Below are positions 26,315-35,455 of a DNA stretch of 64,000 nucleotides, in pieces. The notes under the pieces were generated by a model. It was given only the letters and a program-made list of their open reading frames with translations, searched no databases and was not told where the DNA came from. The first letter of the stretch is position 1. Each line of letters starts with the position of its first letter. Origin of the DNA: Deltaproteobacteria bacterium (GTDB lineage Bacteria; Myxococcota_C; UBA6777); contig PCBK01000104.1 in the NCBI GenBank assembly GCA_002731275.1, positions 1-64,000 of the forward strand. Reading direction: 5' to 3'. The translations under genes were made by a program, and so were the position numbers.

Positions 26315-29300
26315 CTACTTGATCCCTTTAAAAATAAAAACGGCGCTTTTGCCCTGATGGGAGTAATTTTTGGTGCCGACTTGTAACAGCCCTGGATGTT
26401 CTCCGGCAAAGTAAAAGTCCTTGCCCTGGTATGATGTACTGTCCAACCATATCGCTGTTGAGCTGCTGTTGAAGAAGAACTTCGACCAGGTTACGTTGCC
26501 GCTGGCATCGAATGAAAGACTTCCATACTCCGTAGAGCGCGATGTTGAAGAGCCGTACGTCGTGTTGTTGATGGAGAAGCTCTCTTCGATACTGAGATGG
26601 ACGTAAAGCGATGTCCCTTCTGTACGTATCTCTTGAACGTCCAGATCACCGTATTGCTTTACTTTGAGTTGTACATCCCACAAGGCTGTCCCTGTGGGGG
26701 AGACCTTGGCGATCAAACCATCGTACTCGGCGTACTGTGTTTTGTTGTACGTTTTCCCATCAAAGGTCAATTGGCCTGTATAGGAGATGGAGAGATAGAC
26801 GGCGTTTTTGTCGGCTGTGACGTTGGGAACATTGATCCGATTAAATTGCCCTCCACCGACGACATACTTCTTGTGCCACGAGACTGAACCCTGTGTATTG
26901 ACCGCGAGGAGGATACCCGCTTCGTCACCTGTGTGGGTGATCTTGGTGTTGTTGAATGTAAATTCTTTTTTGGATTCCAGGGTGATGTAGAGTGTCGTCC
27001 CATCTGTCGCCATGTAAGCCCACCCGACACTTCCGTTGGTTTCGTGTCCTTGCTTGAGCCACTTCAGTCCCCCTGATGTGTCGTACTTGGCGACGTAGAT
27101 GTCATTTTTGCCTTTGAGCGTCAGGGTGTTTGCATCGACAGTGATAGGACCTGCCATCTGTCCGAGGAGATAGACATCGTTGTTGTGGATGAGGTGGGTG
27201 CAGTAGTATTCATCTGAAGTGCTACCGATGTGCTTGCTCCACAAGAGCTGACCGCTGTCGTTCAACTTGACATGGAACAGGTCACGACTCCCTAAGCTCG
27301 TGAAGGTTTTGTTGTCGAGGGTGATGCTATTTTGAAAATGTCCAGAGACGTACAACCCTTTCGTTGTTGGGGTGATCTTGAAGACATCATCTCGTCCAGT
27401 GCCACCATATTGACGGAACCAGATGATGGAGCCGGTTTTGTCGAGCTTCGCGATAAAGATGTCGTCAGCGCCGACGCTCGTGAGGTTGTTGTTACCGAGT
27501 GAGACTGTCCCCTGGAATGTACCCGCGAGATAGACGTTGTTTGCGTCAGCGGCAATATCGCGGAGATTGAGCGAGCTGGAGGCGCTCGTGATGTTGAGCA
27601 TCCACGTACAGACCTCGTCGATACGACCGTCACAGTTGTCGTCTCTTCCGTTGCACGTTTCGGTGTTTGTGTTGGCATTTGCGCACACGCCGTTGCAGCA
27701 ATTTTTGCCGCTTGTGCAGGCTTGATTGCAGGCCCCACAGTGTTGTGAGTCTGCTCTCGTGTCGACACAACTGCTTCCACAGAGGGTGGTTGGGGATGCA
27801 CATGTCGTCGTGCAGATGCCTGATTGACAAGCCTCACCTGCTTTGCATTTGAGACCACATCCACCACAATTGTTGATGTCAGAGAGGATGTCTGCGCAGA
27901 TGGCACCACATTGGGTCTTTGCGCAGTATTGCTGGCACACTCCTCCGACACAAGCGTTGCCACGACAAGACGTGTTACACGTGCCACAGTGGAGCGAGTT
28001 GGTTTGCAGGTCCACACACGCGCTCCCACAGAGTGTCTGGGAGGGGGGACATGTTTTGGTCTTACACGCACCGCTTTGACATAGCTCTCCAGCCTTACAA
28101 GTCTTTCCACAGCTTCCGCAGTTGTTTACGTCCACAGACGTATCCACACACACGTTCGCGCAGACTTGTTTGGGGGTGAGGCACGTGCTTTTGCAGAGAC
28201 CACTTTGGCAGGCTTCGTACGTTTTACAAGCAGTCCCACAGCTCCCACAATGTGTATTGCTCGTCTGTAAATCGACACAATCGTTACCGCAGAGTGTCTG
28301 GGAGGGGGGACAGGTTTTGGCTTTGCAAGCGCCGCTTTGACATGTCTCTCCGGCTTTACAGGCATTGTTACATGCGCCACAGTGGTTGGCGTCTGTTGTT
28401 GGGTCCACACAGTTGGTTCCACAGGCGACTTGTGGGGCGTTACATTGTTTGGGACCACAGAGTCCGACATTGCAGACCTCGCCGGCTTTGCATGGGCTGT
28501 TACAAGCACCACAATGGAGGGGGTTTGAGACTGTATTCACACATGTCGTACCGCACTTTGTCTCGGGTGCTTTGCAACCATCTGGTGTGAGGCATTTGCC
28601 GCTCTGGCATGTCTCTCCGGCTTTACAGGCATTGTTACATGCGCCGCAGTGGTTGACGTTTGTTGTTGGGTCTACACAGTTGGTTCCGCATTCTTTTGGT
28701 CGCTGTGTTGGGCAACCTTGGTAAATACACAGCCCTTGTACGCAGCTTTCGGATTCTTTGCAGGCCCGACCACACGCACCGCAGTGTTTGATCTCGGATT
28801 GGATATCGACACACTGTGTTCCGCAAAGTGACATCCCTGTCGCACATGAACATGTCCCTTTGCTACAGATCTGTGTGGCGGGACAGGCTGTCCCACAACT
28901 TCCGCAGTGGGAGGGGTTGCTGTCGACGCCGACGCAAGCACCATAACATTCTGTTTTCCCAATCCCTTGGCACTTGCTTACACATGTCCCTTGGTCACAG
29001 AGTTCGTTGTTGGCGCAGGCTTTTTGACAGGCACCACAGTGAAGTCTGTGTGATGATGTGTCGACACAAAAGCCATTGCAATCTTTTCGGCCTGTCGGGC
29101 AGACGCAGACTCCTTTGTCGCATCGTTGTCCCTTCTTACAGGCCGCACCACAGGCTCCACAATGTGCTGTGTTGCTCTGTGTATCGACACAGCCGCCATA
29201 ACATGCCGTCGGTGTGCTCTGTGGACAACGGAGAATGCACTTTCCACCTGAACAGATCTCGCCTTTTTTACACTGGAGACCGCAGCTTCCACAGTGTGAA

Positions 29301-30385
29301 GGGTGGACATCTGTGTCGACACATTCTCCTGTGCACTCTGTTTGTTGGGAGGGACAGGCACATTGCCCTGATTGGCAGACTTGATCGTTTCTGCAGCCGT
29401 TGCCACATGTCCCGCAATGTAAGGGGTTTTGATGGGTGTCGACACAGCCGCCATAACAGGTTGTTGGAGTGGACTTGGGGCAGGACTGAATACAGGCTCC
29501 AGATGCACAGACAGAGCCTGTTTTACAGGCATTGCTACACGCGCCACAGTGCTTGGCGTCGATCGATGGATCGATACACCGACCATCACACAAGAGCATC
29601 CCTGCAGGACATTGACATGCTCCTGCGAGGCAGACTTCGCCGGGCTGACAGGTTTTGTCACAGACACCACAATGGGATGGATCGTTGGAGGTGTTGGCGC
29701 AAGCGTTTTGGCAGGCTGTGGGGGTAAGCGCAGGGCATTCGCTGACACATCGCCCCGACGCGCAGCGGGTGTTTTGTGGGCAGGTGTTGCCGCATGAGCC
29801 GCAGTGTGTGCCATTCGCTTTGAGATCGACACAATCTTTGCCACATCTGGTGAGGCCGCTTTTGCATTCGCAATCGCCGTTGATACAGACCTCATCTACC
29901 TGACATTGTTTCTTCTCTAACTCTTTACATACCCCCCATTTTCCTTGCACTGTGCAGACCTGTTGTCCTCGACTACAGTATGTCGTGCTTTGTAGTTGAC
30001 AGGTCTGTGTGCTGCCTGTTTTGCAGGCCTGACAACGTTGCTGAATGCAATAGGGAGCTGCGGGATCCTCACAGTGTTTGTCTTGGGTACAGGTCACACA
30101 ACCATATTGACCGGCACAGTGCGTGTTTGTTGGGCAGTCTTGGTCTGTACCACACACACATTGGTTGTCTTTGGTGCATCGTTGGGTGGGAAGTGCAGGG
30201 GTTTGGCAGTGGTCATCTCGGATACATCTGACGCACTCCCCAATGCCTGGAGAGACTTCGATGCATCGGTCTGGAGGGCAGTTGGTGCAGAGCTCCGTTT
30301 TTTGGATGTATCCTCCTCCACAGCCTATTTGTAACCACAGGAGGGAGAATATCAGTAAACGTAAAAGTTGTGTAAAGTGATGCAT
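26315..30385 (-). CDS. Giant cysteine-rich surface lipoprotein: 17 HCGxC repeats, MopE motif, beta-propeller
   Basis: 1356 residues from ATG 30385 (GGAG about nine bases upstream). A hydrophobic leader ends LWLQIGC; Cys22 is a plausible but non-ideal lipobox. A small Cys-rich section follows, then 17 units of about 40 residues with the core CVD-x6-HCGxCxxxC, alternating with CxxGxC knots. The run ends with ETCNGRDDNCDGRIDEVC, the metal-binding motif of MopE-type proteins. The last ~450 residues form repeats like VYLAGTFQGTVSLGNNN ... DIFIAKLDKTGSIIW, typical of SBBP-like beta-propellers. Such proteins are common on myxobacterial surfaces, and many disulfides are expected. Function is unknown; adhesion or matrix building is possible. 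Codon-level repetition across the array is strong. Confidence 0.85.
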   Translation of the reverse strand: MHHFTQLLRLLIFSLLWLQIGCGGGYIQKTELCTNCPPDRCIEVSPGIGECVRCIRDDHCQTPALPTQRCTKDNQCVCGTDQDCPTNTHCAGQYGCVTCTQDKHCEDPAAPYCIQQRCQACKTGSTQTCQLQSTTYCSRGQQVCTVQGKWGVCKELEKKQCQVDEVCINGDCECKSGLTRCGKDCVDLKANGTHCGSCGNTCPQNTRCASGRCVSECPALTPTACQNACANTSNDPSHCGVCDKTCQPGEVCLAGACQCPAGMLLCDGRCIDPSIDAKHCGACSNACKTGSVCASGACIQSCPKSTPTTCYGGCVDTHQNPLHCGTCGNGCRNDQVCQSGQCACPSQQTECTGECVDTDVHPSHCGSCGLQCKKGEICSGGKCILRCPQSTPTACYGGCVDTQSNTAHCGACGAACKKGQRCDKGVCVCPTGRKDCNGFCVDTSSHRLHCGACQKACANNELCDQGTCVSKCQGIGKTECYGACVGVDSNPSHCGSCGTACPATQICSKGTCSCATGMSLCGTQCVDIQSEIKHCGACGRACKESESCVQGLCIYQGCPTQRPKECGTNCVDPTTNVNHCGACNNACKAGETCQSGKCLTPDGCKAPETKCGTTCVNTVSNPLHCGACNSPCKAGEVCNVGLCGPKQCNAPQVACGTNCVDPTTDANHCGACNNACKAGETCQSGACKAKTCPPSQTLCGNDCVDLQTSNTHCGSCGTACKTYEACQSGLCKSTCLTPKQVCANVCVDTSVDVNNCGSCGKTCKAGELCQSGACKTKTCPPSQTLCGSACVDLQTNSLHCGTCNTSCRGNACVGGVCQQYCAKTQCGAICADILSDINNCGGCGLKCKAGEACQSGICTTTCASPTTLCGSSCVDTRADSQHCGACNQACTSGKNCCNGVCANANTNTETCNGRDDNCDGRIDEVCTWMLNITSASSSLNLRDIAADANNVYLAGTFQGTVSLGNNNLTSVGADDIFIAKLDKTGSIIWFRQYGGTGRDDVFKITPTTKGLYVSGHFQNSITLDNKTFTSLGSRDLFHVKLNDSGQLLWSKHIGSTSDEYYCTHLIHNNDVYLLGQMAGPITVDANTLTLKGKNDIYVAKYDTSGGLKWLKQGHETNGSVGWAYMATDGTTLYITLESKKEFTFNNTKITHTGDEAGILLAVNTQGSVSWHKKYVVGGGQFNRINVPNVTADKNAVYLSISYTGQLTFDGKTYNKTQYAEYDGLIAKVSPTGTALWDVQLKVKQYGDLDVQEIRTEGTSLYVHLSIEESFSINNTTYGSSTSRSTEYGSLSFDASGNVTWSKFFFNSSSTAIWLDSTSYQGKDFYFAGEHPGLLQVGTKNYSHQGKSAVFIFKGIK
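27685..29855 (-). repeat. DNA encoding the tandem Cys-rich repeat array
   Basis: About 2.2 kb encoding 17 related ~40-residue units. Several neighbouring units are nearly identical in DNA, such as the two reading TNCVDPTT-x-NHCGACNNACKAGETCQSG (around 28320-28430 and 28560-28690), which suggests recent duplication or gene conversion. Because both strands are repetitive and stop-poor, long spurious frames appear on the opposite strand. Confidence 0.8.
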
Positions 30386-30577
30386 ATACCAGTCTCCAGA
30401 TGAGATATGTGACGGTCCTATGGTATGCTGTATGTACTGAAGCGTCAATTGAATTTGTGTTGTAGGGGGATAAAAAGTGGGGGGTTGTAGGGTGTGGGCG
30501 TGATGGCCTTTCCAAGTGACCCTTGGTTGTGGTATCCATGCCCAACTCGATTACTCATGTCTACCACGAGGTGTTAC

Positions 30578-31474
30578 ATGCCATTACCGCCGTTAAAAAG
30601 CTCCGGTTCGCCGATAAAACGTTTCTTTAGTGTACTCAAAGGTCTGTTGTCTGCAGGGGTCCTGTTGCCCTTGTTGGTTGGGATCAACGTTTTGCAGATG
30701 ATGAGCTTTGTGCTGATCAAGCCGCTCTCTGATGATTTATTTCGTCGATTTAACCGTGGCTGTGCGGCCTTTTGGTGGGGGCTCTCGTACAAGTGGGCGG
30801 GGTGGTATGGCACGGAGATTGTCGTCAGTGGCGATGAACTTCCGCCTGAAGAGAACGCGATGTTGGTCGCCAATCACCAGGAAGCGCCAGACATTCCGAT
30901 GTTGTTTCCGATCGCTTACAGAGCGGGTCGCATTGGTGACTTAAAATGGTTTGTGAAGAATATCCTTAAGTATGTACCAGGTGTTGGTTGGGGGATGGTC
31001 TTTTTGGACTGTATCTTCGTCAAGCGCAATTGGACCTCTGACAAGGATTATATCTCGTCGATCTTTGAGCGGATTATCACCAAAAAGATCCCCGTGTGGA
31101 TCATCTCTTTTGTCGAAGGGACGAGGATTCGGCCCAAAAAGCTCGAGCGCAGCAATGAGTACGCCGAAAAAGCAGGACTCACACCGACAAGACATGTTTT
31201 GCTGCCACGTACCAAAGGATTTAGTGCGACAGTGAACGCACTGCGTCCCCATCTCGACGCTGTTTACGATATTACGATCGGGTATGTTGATGGTGTTCCC
31301 TCGGCCGCGCAATGGTTTCAGGGGGATGTCAAGAAGGCCTATCTGCACGTAAAACGTTACCCTCTTGAGACACTGCCGACCGACGAAGAAGAGCTGTCAC
31401 AGTGGCTTCTCGATCGCTTTTACGAAAAAGACGAGCGTTTGGAGACTTTCTATGAGACGGGTGAGATGTCTTAA
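30578..31474 (+). CDS. 1-acylglycerol-3-phosphate O-acyltransferase-like (PlsC family)
   Basis: 298 residues, started at ATG 30578 because GAGG lies seven bases upstream; earlier in-frame ATGs give an odd Cys/Trp-rich leader. An N-terminal hydrophobic segment (LLSAGVLLPLLVGINVLQMM) is followed by the acyltransferase motifs: NHQEAPD (H-x4-D, motif I), KNILKYVPGVGWGM, FVEGTRIRPKK (motif III) and LPRTKGF (motif IV). This is the AGPAT subfamily seen also in eukaryotic LCLAT/AGPAT3-5 enzymes, acylating lysophospholipids at the inner membrane. It stands alone, divergent from the cysteine-rich lipoprotein gene. Confidence 0.87.
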   Translation: MPLPPLKSSGSPIKRFFSVLKGLLSAGVLLPLLVGINVLQMMSFVLIKPLSDDLFRRFNRGCAAFWWGLSYKWAGWYGTEIVVSGDELPPEENAMLVANHQEAPDIPMLFPIAYRAGRIGDLKWFVKNILKYVPGVGWGMVFLDCIFVKRNWTSDKDYISSIFERIITKKIPVWIISFVEGTRIRPKKLERSNEYAEKAGLTPTRHVLLPRTKGFSATVNALRPHLDAVYDITIGYVDGVPSAAQWFQGDVKKAYLHVKRYPLETLPTDEEELSQWLLDRFYEKDERLETFYETGEMS

Positions 31475-31611
31475 AAGAGGTGAGTGTTGTAGAGGAAAAC
31501 GCGCAGGAGCTATGAACACCCCTTAAGCAAACTTGGTGCTCCCCCTCAGTGGAGCCTCTTTGAGGCCATTTCTATCGCGCTTCGCTCTCGATTTGCTTTG
31601 CAGGTGAGCGA

Positions 31612-32115
31612 TTACGCCCCCTTTTTTCCACAACATTTTTTGAATTTCTTGCCACTACCACATGGGCATGGTTCGTTGCGTCCGACCTTGGGGGTCTCTC
31701 TTTTGATGGGTTTGGGAGCGACGATTTCACCATCTTCGAAGTACCATTGGCCTTCGATTTTGGAGAAGGTAGCGCGTTCGTGGTGGCTGTGACGCATTCT
31801 TTTTTGTGCGTACTTTGCGATAAACTCGACGACACCTTCGCTGTCTTCTTCGCCACCGGCCTCTGTGGAGACGATCTCAAGACCGTACCACTCGGATTCC
31901 GCAGCCCACTTGCGGGAGTTTGCTTCGTCGTAGTCTTCGCGCTGATCGGGGTGTGTCGTGGAGAGGATGTAGTCCATCTCGACCTGAGTGTAGGCTGAGT
32001 AGCGTGAACGCATCAGCTCTTCTGCTGTTTTGGCGTGACGCTCTCCCTTGATCAAAGGTCCACAACATTCGGTGTATAAGGCATCCAATCCACAAGGACA
32101 GGGCATCTGTTCCAT
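31612..32115 (-). CDS. YchJ-family protein with SEC-C motifs at both ends
   Basis: About 167 residues from ATG 32115; an in-frame ATG at 32130 is possible, but GGAG sits nine bases before 32115. The N-terminal [20 protein letters not shown] and C-terminal [19 protein letters not shown] are zinc-binding SEC-C motifs (C-x-C-x8-CC). Between them lies the YchJ core: [23 protein letters not shown] and a SNTF2-like domain. The family is widespread; SEC-C binds zinc and, in SecA, SecB and ribosomes. No precise role is known. It is transcribed away from the PlsC gene's end (convergent). Confidence 0.85.
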   Translation of the reverse strand: MEQMPCPCGLDALYTECCGPLIKGERHAKTAEELMRSRYSAYTQVEMDYILSTTHPDQREDYDEANSRKWAAESEWYGLEIVSTEAGGEEDSEGVVEFIAKYAQKRMRHSHHERATFSKIEGQWYFEDGEIVAPKPIKRETPKVGRNEPCPCGSGKKFKKCCGKKGA

Positions 32116-32329
32116 CACTCTATTCTCCATTGTTCTTTATGATATCATTCTTCATTGAAAAAACGAACGGCACATCCAAGCAAATTCCAGACAAAAGCGC
32201 AAGACTGAAACGCACAAAGTGACCTTTTTTGCTCCCTGCGCAAAGGTCTATGTCCTGATAATGTGGGGATTTCAGATGTATACAGTGGGGAGCGAAATTG
32301 ATGTGGAGGAGTTGTGTTGAGGAGAGGGG

Positions 32330-33298
32330 TTATGCGCGTCGAGTGTCGACAACTCGGTGAATGCTGCTGTAGGGATCGTATGCATCATCTCCCTTGTCTT
32401 CGCTCTTGGCGGGTGCTTTTCCAAGCATCAACGCGCCTGCGATGATCAGTGGGATCAAGAGCAATCCGGCTTGTAAACCAATACGTTGCCACAAGACATC
32501 ACGCTGAAGGAAGCGCGTCTGGAGGGCCAAAAGGACCATCGGGACGACCAACAGAAAGGCGCTCGCTGTGTGCAAGTTGGCTTCGAACTTTCCGATCGCT
32601 GCCAGTCCCACACTGAGGACGATAAACACAGGAGCAACTCCACGTGAGAGAGAGAGAGATTTACCGATGCGCGCACCAAACCAAGAAGAAACCCACCATA
32701 TTCCGATGCCAGAGACCAAAGCGCCACACAATTGGGCGAGCTTTGCGCTCTCCGCAAGAACCAGCACAATACTCAAACCCAGCGCGTAGAGCATGTATGT
32801 CCACGCGGTGTGAGTGTCTGTTTGCTCGCTCGTAGCGTCTTCAGTGAGGAACCAAAAGAGTGTCCCAAGCCCAGCCATCAACGAGATGTTGAGGGCTGCC
32901 TTACCTGTTGTCCACGTTCCTGCCGCCACGATGTATCCAAACATGAGGTAGCCGACGATGCCCAAAAAGACAACGCGAACAAGCCACTTGACGATGGTTG
33001 GTAACTTCAAAAACGACTCCAACGCAGCCAAACCCACCGCAAACACCGCACACCAAAACAAGCGAGGGATTGAGCCTGTTGTTGTCATGGAGGGGAACTG
33101 CAAGAGACCAATGTGCCCTGCCGCATATGCTGCTGCCAGAGCGAGACCTCCAAACCATGACCACGTACTGGTGGTCGTTTGCTCTTCGTCTGAGGGGGAT
33201 GATTTGGTGAATACAAACATATTGACTGCGATGATGAGCGCACCCACAAAAACGGGGATGAGCACACCAAAAATGGCACTGTGAACGACGATACCCAT
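32330..33298 (-). CDS. Polytopic membrane protein, family unknown
   Basis: 322 residues with about ten hydrophobic segments from residue 7 onward and an acidic, disordered C-terminus (KSEDKGDDAYDPYSS). GGGAGGAAG immediately before ATG 33298 is a strong ribosome-binding site. No transport or enzyme motif is visible. Two short soluble loops (SSPSDEEQTTTST and EDATSEQTDTHT) lie between helices. It may be a small-molecule permease or a scaffold; nothing in the neighbourhood decides this. A terminator for the upstream gene separates it from the YceI-like gene, so it has its own promoter. Confidence 0.75.
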   Translation of the reverse strand: MGIVVHSAIFGVLIPVFVGALIIAVNMFVFTKSSPSDEEQTTTSTWSWFGGLALAAAYAAGHIGLLQFPSMTTTGSIPRLFWCAVFAVGLAALESFLKLPTIVKWLVRVVFLGIVGYLMFGYIVAAGTWTTGKAALNISLMAGLGTLFWFLTEDATSEQTDTHTAWTYMLYALGLSIVLVLAESAKLAQLCGALVSGIGIWWVSSWFGARIGKSLSLSRGVAPVFIVLSVGLAAIGKFEANLHTASAFLLVVPMVLLALQTRFLQRDVLWQRIGLQAGLLLIPLIIAGALMLGKAPAKSEDKGDDAYDPYSSIHRVVDTRRA

Positions 33299-33369
33299 TT
33301 GCTTCCTCCCTGAAAGACCTTCACGAGCCGAACATTTTTGTTCTCTGGCATCGGAAATGGTAGGAATTC

Positions 33370-33400
33370 AAAAAAAAAGTCGTTGCTAGACACAACGACT
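33370..33400 (-). terminator. Rho-independent terminator after the YceI-family gene
   Basis: On the minus strand AGTCGTTG (33400-33393) pairs perfectly with CAACGACT (33385-33378) across a 7-base loop, followed directly by a run of eight or nine T (bases 33377-33370). It lies 53 bases after the stop of the YceI-like gene. This is the best classical terminator in the window. Confidence 0.85.
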
Positions 33401-33452
33401 CATTGACTTTTGACAGTGCTCCTCGTGGGAAGGAGCTATCATGCCAAAAAGA

Positions 33453-34043
33453 TTACTTTTTCTTGACGAGCTCAGTGCTCACAATCATCTTGACGTTGTC
33501 GCCAAGTGCGCCATTCTTGAGGCCGTAGACTGCACCAAAGTCCGAACGTTTGATCGTGAAAGTCACGTGGACACCGAGGCGTGTGTTACCCCAGGGATCT
33601 TTACCTTTGCCTGTGATGCGTCCTGTCGCGGTGATTGCTTTGGACTTTCCAAGGAAGGTCAACTTCCCTACGATGTTCACTTTTTTACCTGCTTGGGTGA
33701 TTTTTTCACTTTTGAAGGAGATGTATTTGAACACTTTTGCGTTGAAGAAGTCTGGACTACGCAAGTGCTTGTCGCGTTTTCTTTGGTTTGTGAAGACGCT
33801 CGCTGCGTTGATCTTCATACTGATGGAAGCGCCACGAAGACCTTTTTTGCCTTTCTTGGTTTTGACAACTCCCGAGAACTTGCGAAAGCTTCCGTAGAAG
33901 AGTCCCGCACCAAAGTGCTGCACGCGAAACAAGACGTTGGAGTGGCTTGCGTCGACTTTCCATGTGGCTGCTGATGCCATCGCTGGCAACGCGAAGAATG
34001 CTGTGAGGACGAGGACGAATAACAACCTTGATCGCTTGTTCAT
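33453..34043 (-). CDS. Periplasmic YceI-family protein
   Basis: 196 residues. AAGGAG nine bases before ATG 34043 and a signal peptide ending AMASA (residues 1-24) define the start; upstream in-frame codons are not convincing. The mature part is the YceI lipocalin-like barrel: WKVDASHSNVLFRVQHFG, GSFRKFSGVV, KHLRSPDFFNAKVFKYISFKSEKI, GKLTFLGKSKAITATGRI and DFGAVYG. YceI proteins bind isoprenoid-type lipids such as polyprenyl chains in their barrel. The chain is unusually Lys-rich. A strong terminator follows it. Confidence 0.92.
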   Translation of the reverse strand: MNKRSRLLFVLVLTAFFALPAMASAATWKVDASHSNVLFRVQHFGAGLFYGSFRKFSGVVKTKKGKKGLRGASISMKINAASVFTNQRKRDKHLRSPDFFNAKVFKYISFKSEKITQAGKKVNIVGKLTFLGKSKAITATGRITGKGKDPWGNTRLGVHVTFTIKRSDFGAVYGLKNGALGDNVKMIVSTELVKKK

Positions 34044-34400
34044 GTGTAGAAACTCCTTAAAATCATTTGTTTTTGTTAGGCACGTGTGAAGAGGTTCTTG
34101 TTCCTCTATTCTTTTTGAGCGCCAACCTTGCCAACTGACATTGACGCCTTCGATGTCAAACATAAAAACCAATTTGTTCCAACGCAAGCACTTCATCTGC
34201 AACAAACTATTGCATAAAATGGAACATGTTGATGTGTTTGTTATCAAAGGGTTTTCTTGTCGCTTGAGCGTGCGATTCGCGCTCGTTGTGATCAGAAAAG
34301 GATGTGTTTTTTGAAGACCTGGACCGGATCTGTCCACCCTGTTGCGTATGCTTCACGTTGAAAGTGATAGACATTGTCCCAAAAGAAGGAGATCAGGCCA
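34044..34400. other. Divergent intergenic region between the YceI-like and GT2 genes
   Basis: 357 bases without a gene. It is AT-richer than its surroundings and should hold two back-to-back promoters. A 6-bp inverted repeat, TGACAT ... ATGTCA (34136-34158), and a palindromic GGAACATGTT-type site near 34220 are present but weak. No clean promoter was identified. Confidence 0.5.
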
Positions 34401-35438
34401 ATGGAGAAAAGAGAGAAACCTGTACGTGTGATGATTGGCGTGCCTACCATCGATAGTGTCGGTTATATCTATGGTTCGATGATGCGCTTGTATGATCAAA
34501 TGCTGTCCTGTGCTTCTTCGTTCGCGATCCGCTGGGTGATCTGCGTCAATGGTCCCGAACAAGACGACACATTCGATGAAGTGCAGCGTCTTAAGAGCGC
34601 GTTACCTGAGATGGATATTGTCTCGTTACGGCTCCCTCGTGCCGGACGTAACCGTGCGCTCAATCACATGCTCACATATGCTCGTACGCAGCACCGAAGT
34701 GATATTGTCTGCTTTGTGGACGATGACGTCGTACTCTCGGAGGGGACACTTTGTCGCAATATTCGAACACTTGTCGAATATGAACGTGAGGTGGGGTTGC
34801 CCTTGTTGGTGGGCGCAGCGCTTCGTGTCAAAGAGAGAGCGTTGGCCGAATGTGTCAGGACATATGGTTTGGGTTGGGAGGCGTTGAAGCGCTGGTGCGT
34901 CCATCGGATCGTCTCGGCTCCCTATCTCTCTCATGTGGAAGCCCCCGGCTTTTGTGAGGGATTTTGTTTTGGAGCGTATACAAAATACATGTTTGACTAT
35001 CCTGACGATGAGACCGGCATCACAGATGATACATTCCAGAGCAATGCGTTCGCTGTGCGGGCGAAGGCGCAAGGGACTTCTCTCCCTGCGACGTGTAAAC
35101 CCGAATCTTCCGTTGGGTGGATGGAGGTCTCTACGGAGTTAGGGGAGTGGCGTAAGCAGCAATTGCGAATTCACGCTGGGATTTTGCGTTCTTTCATGCA
35201 TTTCTCTCGGGAACGTCGCTATCTTGAAGACCTGTACGCCTGGCCTTTTGCCTTCAATCCGGGCTCACGGACATCACTCAAAGGGCACACCTTGGTGCAG
35301 CGTCTGTTTGCGTATGTGTATTTGTGGCTTCATCGACAAAATTATCGGGCAGCCGTGTCTCTCGTACAAAATGATGAGCTTCCTGATTGGGGGACGGCGT
35401 TGGGGACAAAACCACAATTTCCCACTGCGTCGCGCTGA
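34401..35438 (+). CDS. Glycosyltransferase family 2-like protein
   Basis: 345 residues from ATG 34401, which has AAGGAG about nine bases upstream. The N-terminal half is GT-A like: VRVMIGVPTIDSVGYIYGSMMRLYDQM, RLPRAGRNRALNHML and the metal-binding FVDDDVVL. DDETGITDDTFQSNAF could be the acceptor-side acidic loop. There is no signal peptide or membrane helix, so it acts in the cytoplasm on a nucleotide-sugar. The GT4 gene starts 17 bases after its stop, so the two form an operon. Substrate unknown. Confidence 0.83.
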   Translation: MEKREKPVRVMIGVPTIDSVGYIYGSMMRLYDQMLSCASSFAIRWVICVNGPEQDDTFDEVQRLKSALPEMDIVSLRLPRAGRNRALNHMLTYARTQHRSDIVCFVDDDVVLSEGTLCRNIRTLVEYEREVGLPLLVGAALRVKERALAECVRTYGLGWEALKRWCVHRIVSAPYLSHVEAPGFCEGFCFGAYTKYMFDYPDDETGITDDTFQSNAFAVRAKAQGTSLPATCKPESSVGWMEVSTELGEWRKQQLRIHAGILRSFMHFSRERRYLEDLYAWPFAFNPGSRTSLKGHTLVQRLFAYVYLWLHRQNYRAAVSLVQNDELPDWGTALGTKPQFPTASR

Positions 35439-35455
35439 GAAGAGGAGAATCTGTG

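Noticed and set aside
27685..29855. Possible CRISPR array (regular repeats)
   Set aside because: The periodicity is ~120 bases, repeats are coding and diverged, and there are no constant repeats with unique spacers or cas genes.
27292..29895. Several open frames on both strands inside the Cys-rich repeat region
   Set aside because: They follow the repeat periodicity of the real minus-strand gene and encode no domain or start signal of their own.
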